From Ziziphus jujuba (taxonomy: Eukaryota > Streptophyta > Magnoliopsida > Rosales > Rhamnaceae), in NCBI RefSeq assembly GCF_031755915.1, contig NC_083389.1:22381001-22445000 (forward strand): a DNA stretch of 64,000 bases, given 5' to 3'. Of this stretch, positions 61,518-64,000 are shown in pieces; within the stretch, counting starts at the first letter, position 1; each line of letters begins with the position of its first letter. Below the pieces are notes generated by a model. The model was given only the letters and a program-made list of their open reading frames with translations, had not been told where the DNA came from and searched no databases. The position numbers and the translations under genes are program-made.

Positions 61518-62383
61518 TGTTGTATTATGTTGGTATTATATTTTTCATATTTTTCATTGGACAGCTTAATGATCATATTTTTCATTTCATTGTTGTATTA
61601 TATTGGTACAAAACTTGGTTCACACATGTAAAGTGTGTGTGAGACAAATAAAGTCTTTAAATTTTAAAAAATACAAATTTCTCCCCCAATAATCTGATAA
61701 CAAAACGTTCAAATAACAGCTGCATATGTAGGTGTACAAAGATGGTAAAGGTTGGTGAGATTTTGAATTCCAAACACCATCTCCTTCAAAATCTGATAAA
61801 GCTCATTTTACCTGATGGAAGGCTTGGATATCTTCATCCTAATTTCTTGAAATTTGATATGTGGCATGTTGAAATATTGAGGATAAAATTTGGAGAAGTC
61901 CAGGTAAAAAAGAATTGGATAGGGCCTCCAATTTATCTCAAACCCCTGGGCCATAACTGCTGAAAATCTAAGCAATTATGCCAATTTGCAACCTGCATAT
62001 CTTGGGCTTCCCAAGTTCTTTTTTGGTCATTCTTTTTGTTATATTTTCCTTTACAAGTCTATTACAATATATCAAAAATTTATAACCTGGTTCAAACAAC
62101 ACAAACATGTTAGCTCCCACAATGTACCTATATTACTAGAAACATAATTTCCAGCACATAGCCATTTTACAAGTAAATAGCAATATCAAACAAAAAAAGA
62201 CAATTCCTAAGATAGATACAACAATACTTAGGCAATATAAAGACATTAAAAAAATCATAAAACATAGTCATAAATTTTGCTTTAAGACATTCAACAAAAT
62301 ATTTTTTGTGAAGAAAGAAAACGAGTGCAAACCTTGATGGACTTTGGTGTGCAGAAAGTGGCAAGATTACCACCTTTTCAACA
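61518..62383 (-). repeat. 3' LTR of a minus-strand copia element
   Basis: Read on the minus strand it starts TGTTGAAAAGGTGG at 62383, directly after a purine tract, and probably ends CATAATACAACA at 61518. The CAACA end is one of two candidates; the other is near 61590. AAACT at 61513-61517 would be the target duplication; its partner lies beyond the window. It is only loosely similar to the other copia LTR. Confidence 0.65.
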
Positions 62384-64000
62384 CTCTTCCTTGGTAATCT
62401 TGTTAGAGACATTAAGGAGAGTTTTCAATGTCTTAAATTTGGTCTTTCCAAGTAGCTTTGTGAATAGATCCTCAAGGTTCTCCTCCAAATTAACATACTC
62501 CAAAGAAATTTCTCCAAGACCTTCAAACTTCCTCAAAGAATGATATTTGACTAGAATATATTTTGTTCTTCCATGATGTACCGGGTTCCTAACTATTAAA
62601 ATTGCTGAAGTGTTGTTATATTTGATGATGGTTGGACTTTCTTGAGTATGACCAAGATCTTCTATCAACTTCCTTAACCAAATACATTGGTTTGCACAAG
62701 ATAAGCAAGCAATGTATTCGACTTCCGTGATACTTTGAGCCGTTGTGCTTTGCTTCTTTGCATTTCATGAGAAATGACTACTACCAAGTGAAAATAAGTA
62801 GCCCAAAATACTCCTCATATCATCAACGTAGCTGCCCAATCACTATTTGAATAGCCAACAAGCTTCAACTCATCTTTTGCTTCATACCATACTCCACATT
62901 CACTAATGCCCTTAAGATACCTAAGAACTCTTTTGGCATTTCTAAGATGAGTTTGATGGTGCTTACATATATCTTGAAAGCACACACACGACATATATAA
63001 TATCTGACCTAGATGAGTACACATAAAGCAAACTACCAATCAAGGATTGTAAAGAGTAGGATTTACCATCCGTGTGCCATCCCCCTTTTGGTACTTCTCT
63101 CCTTAAATCATTGGAGTGCTTATTGGATTGCGTTCTTCAATATTAAATTTCTTCAAGAGATACTTGATGTACTTTTCTTATGATATAAATATTCCTTTTT
63201 GGTATTGCATTACTTCCACAACAAGGAAGTAATTCATGAGACCCAAGTTAGACATCCCAAACTCTTCCTCAAGTTCATGCCTTAGCATATCCATATTCCT
63301 TAAGTCCTCATTGGTAACCAACAATTCATCCACATACAAAGAGACCACTACCATGCTTCCTTCAATCCTTACATACAAGGTGGGTTCATTTTGACTCCTC
63401 CTAAAGCCATGTCCAAGCAAGTAGCCTTCAATCCTTCCATACCAAGCCCTACGTGCTTACTTAAGACTATAAAAGGCTTTATGAAGCTTGTAAACCTTAT
63501 CTTCATGCCTTTGAACCACATAGCCCTCAGGTTACTTCACATATACTTCTTCTTGTAACACACCATTCAAGAATGCCAATTTTACATCCAAGTGAAACAC
63601 ACTCCATTGCTTGGTAGCCAAAAGAGCAAGGATGAGTTTAATAGTTTCCATCTTTTCTACGGATGCAAATAGCTCCCCATAGTCAACTTCAACTTGTTGT
63701 GCATAACCTTTGACCACCAACATTGCCTTGTTTTTGCAAATAGTGTCATCCGGATTGTATTTAGCTCTAAAGATCCATTTGACACCAATTGCTTTCTTGT
63801 GTTTTGGTTTAGTGATCAAAGACCAAGTCTCATTCTTCTCAACCATCTCCATTTCTACATCCATTACTTCTTTCCATTCTTTCTTCATCAAGGCTTTTTG
63901 CACACATGTAGGGTCACTAAGTGCAACATTACATCTTTCATATATCTCGAACAAAGATCTCTCCCCTCTAACACCATTACCAACTTCCAAATTAACTCCA
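62378..64000 (-). pseudogene. copia reverse transcriptase-RNase H, 5' part beyond the window
   Basis: Read from the right edge downwards. The reverse transcriptase start is open at 63990-63532 (NETWSLITKPKHKKAIGVKW, FHLDVKLAFLNGVL). A stop follows, then 63420-63178 with FRRSQNEPTLYVRIEGS and YVDELLVT. The usual YVDD is YVDE, so a catalytic Asp is replaced. RNase H pieces lie at about 63039-62815 (RYLKGISECGVWYEA, YSNSDWA). The tail at 62668-62378 has NTSAILIVRNPVHHGRTKYI and ends KITKEEC. As in the plus-strand copia element, the stop is the TGA inside the first bases of the LTR. Several stops and a deletion between 62815 and 62670 inactivate it. Confidence 0.9.

Noticed and set aside
1..64000. 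A new defence, biosynthetic or signalling system
   Set aside because: Only two host genes are intact and both belong to known families. All other coding sequence is explained by transposons or one glucanase fragment. I found no cluster of co-oriented unknown genes.

Overview
This is nuclear DNA of a flowering plant, most likely a eudicot. It is AT-rich and holds two spliced host genes of plant-only type: a chloroplast RNA-binding protein and a CNGC15-type cyclic nucleotide-gated channel. Both have GT-AG introns and full-length exons. The rest is mostly transposable elements and their debris. No bacterial-style operon, CRISPR array, tRNA or rRNA was recognised, and I cannot name the species.

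Layout. 1-1.3 kb: unassigned DNA with two adjacent hairpins. 1.3-3.7 kb: three DNA transposons nested in one another, recognised from target-site duplications of 3, 9 and 8 bp. 5.0-7.3 kb: decayed Tat-like Ty3/gypsy integrase followed by a tandem-repeat tract. 7.34-12.97 kb: a complete but dead Mutator-like element (MULE) with about 170-bp terminal inverted repeats and a perfect 9-bp duplication. 14.6-17.0 kb: the CP29-type chloroplast ribonucleoprotein gene, four coding exons, 273 aa. 19.7-25.3 kb: the CNGC15-like gene, seven coding exons, 710 aa. 26.75-32.51 kb: a young Ty1/copia element (LTRs about 1.2% apart, duplication ATGAC) whose polyprotein is already broken. 34.9-41.8 kb: two oppositely oriented Ty3/gypsy LTR-plus-leader fragments flanking a second, decayed MULE transposase. 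41.8-44.8 kb: a minus-strand long LTR. 46.0 kb: a fragment of a GH17 beta-1,3-glucanase gene. 48.6-61.5 kb: an Athila-like element interrupted by a roughly 3.16-kb solo LTR (duplication TTCTT), itself interrupted by a CRM-like gypsy element. 61.5 kb to the edge: a minus-strand copia element inserted into the Athila RNase H region.

The two host genes are next to each other on the plus strand, about 4 kb apart, and are the only genes likely to make functional protein. One acts in chloroplast RNA stability and editing, the other in calcium entry; nothing suggests a shared pathway. The most checkable host-gene oddity is a 170-bp tandem duplication that copies the 3' end and splice donor of exon 2 of the ribonucleoprotein gene.

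I found no convincing new biological system. The most interesting material is the nesting chronology, LTRs that encode the end of the polyprotein, the duplicated splice donor, and several unexplained repeat motifs.
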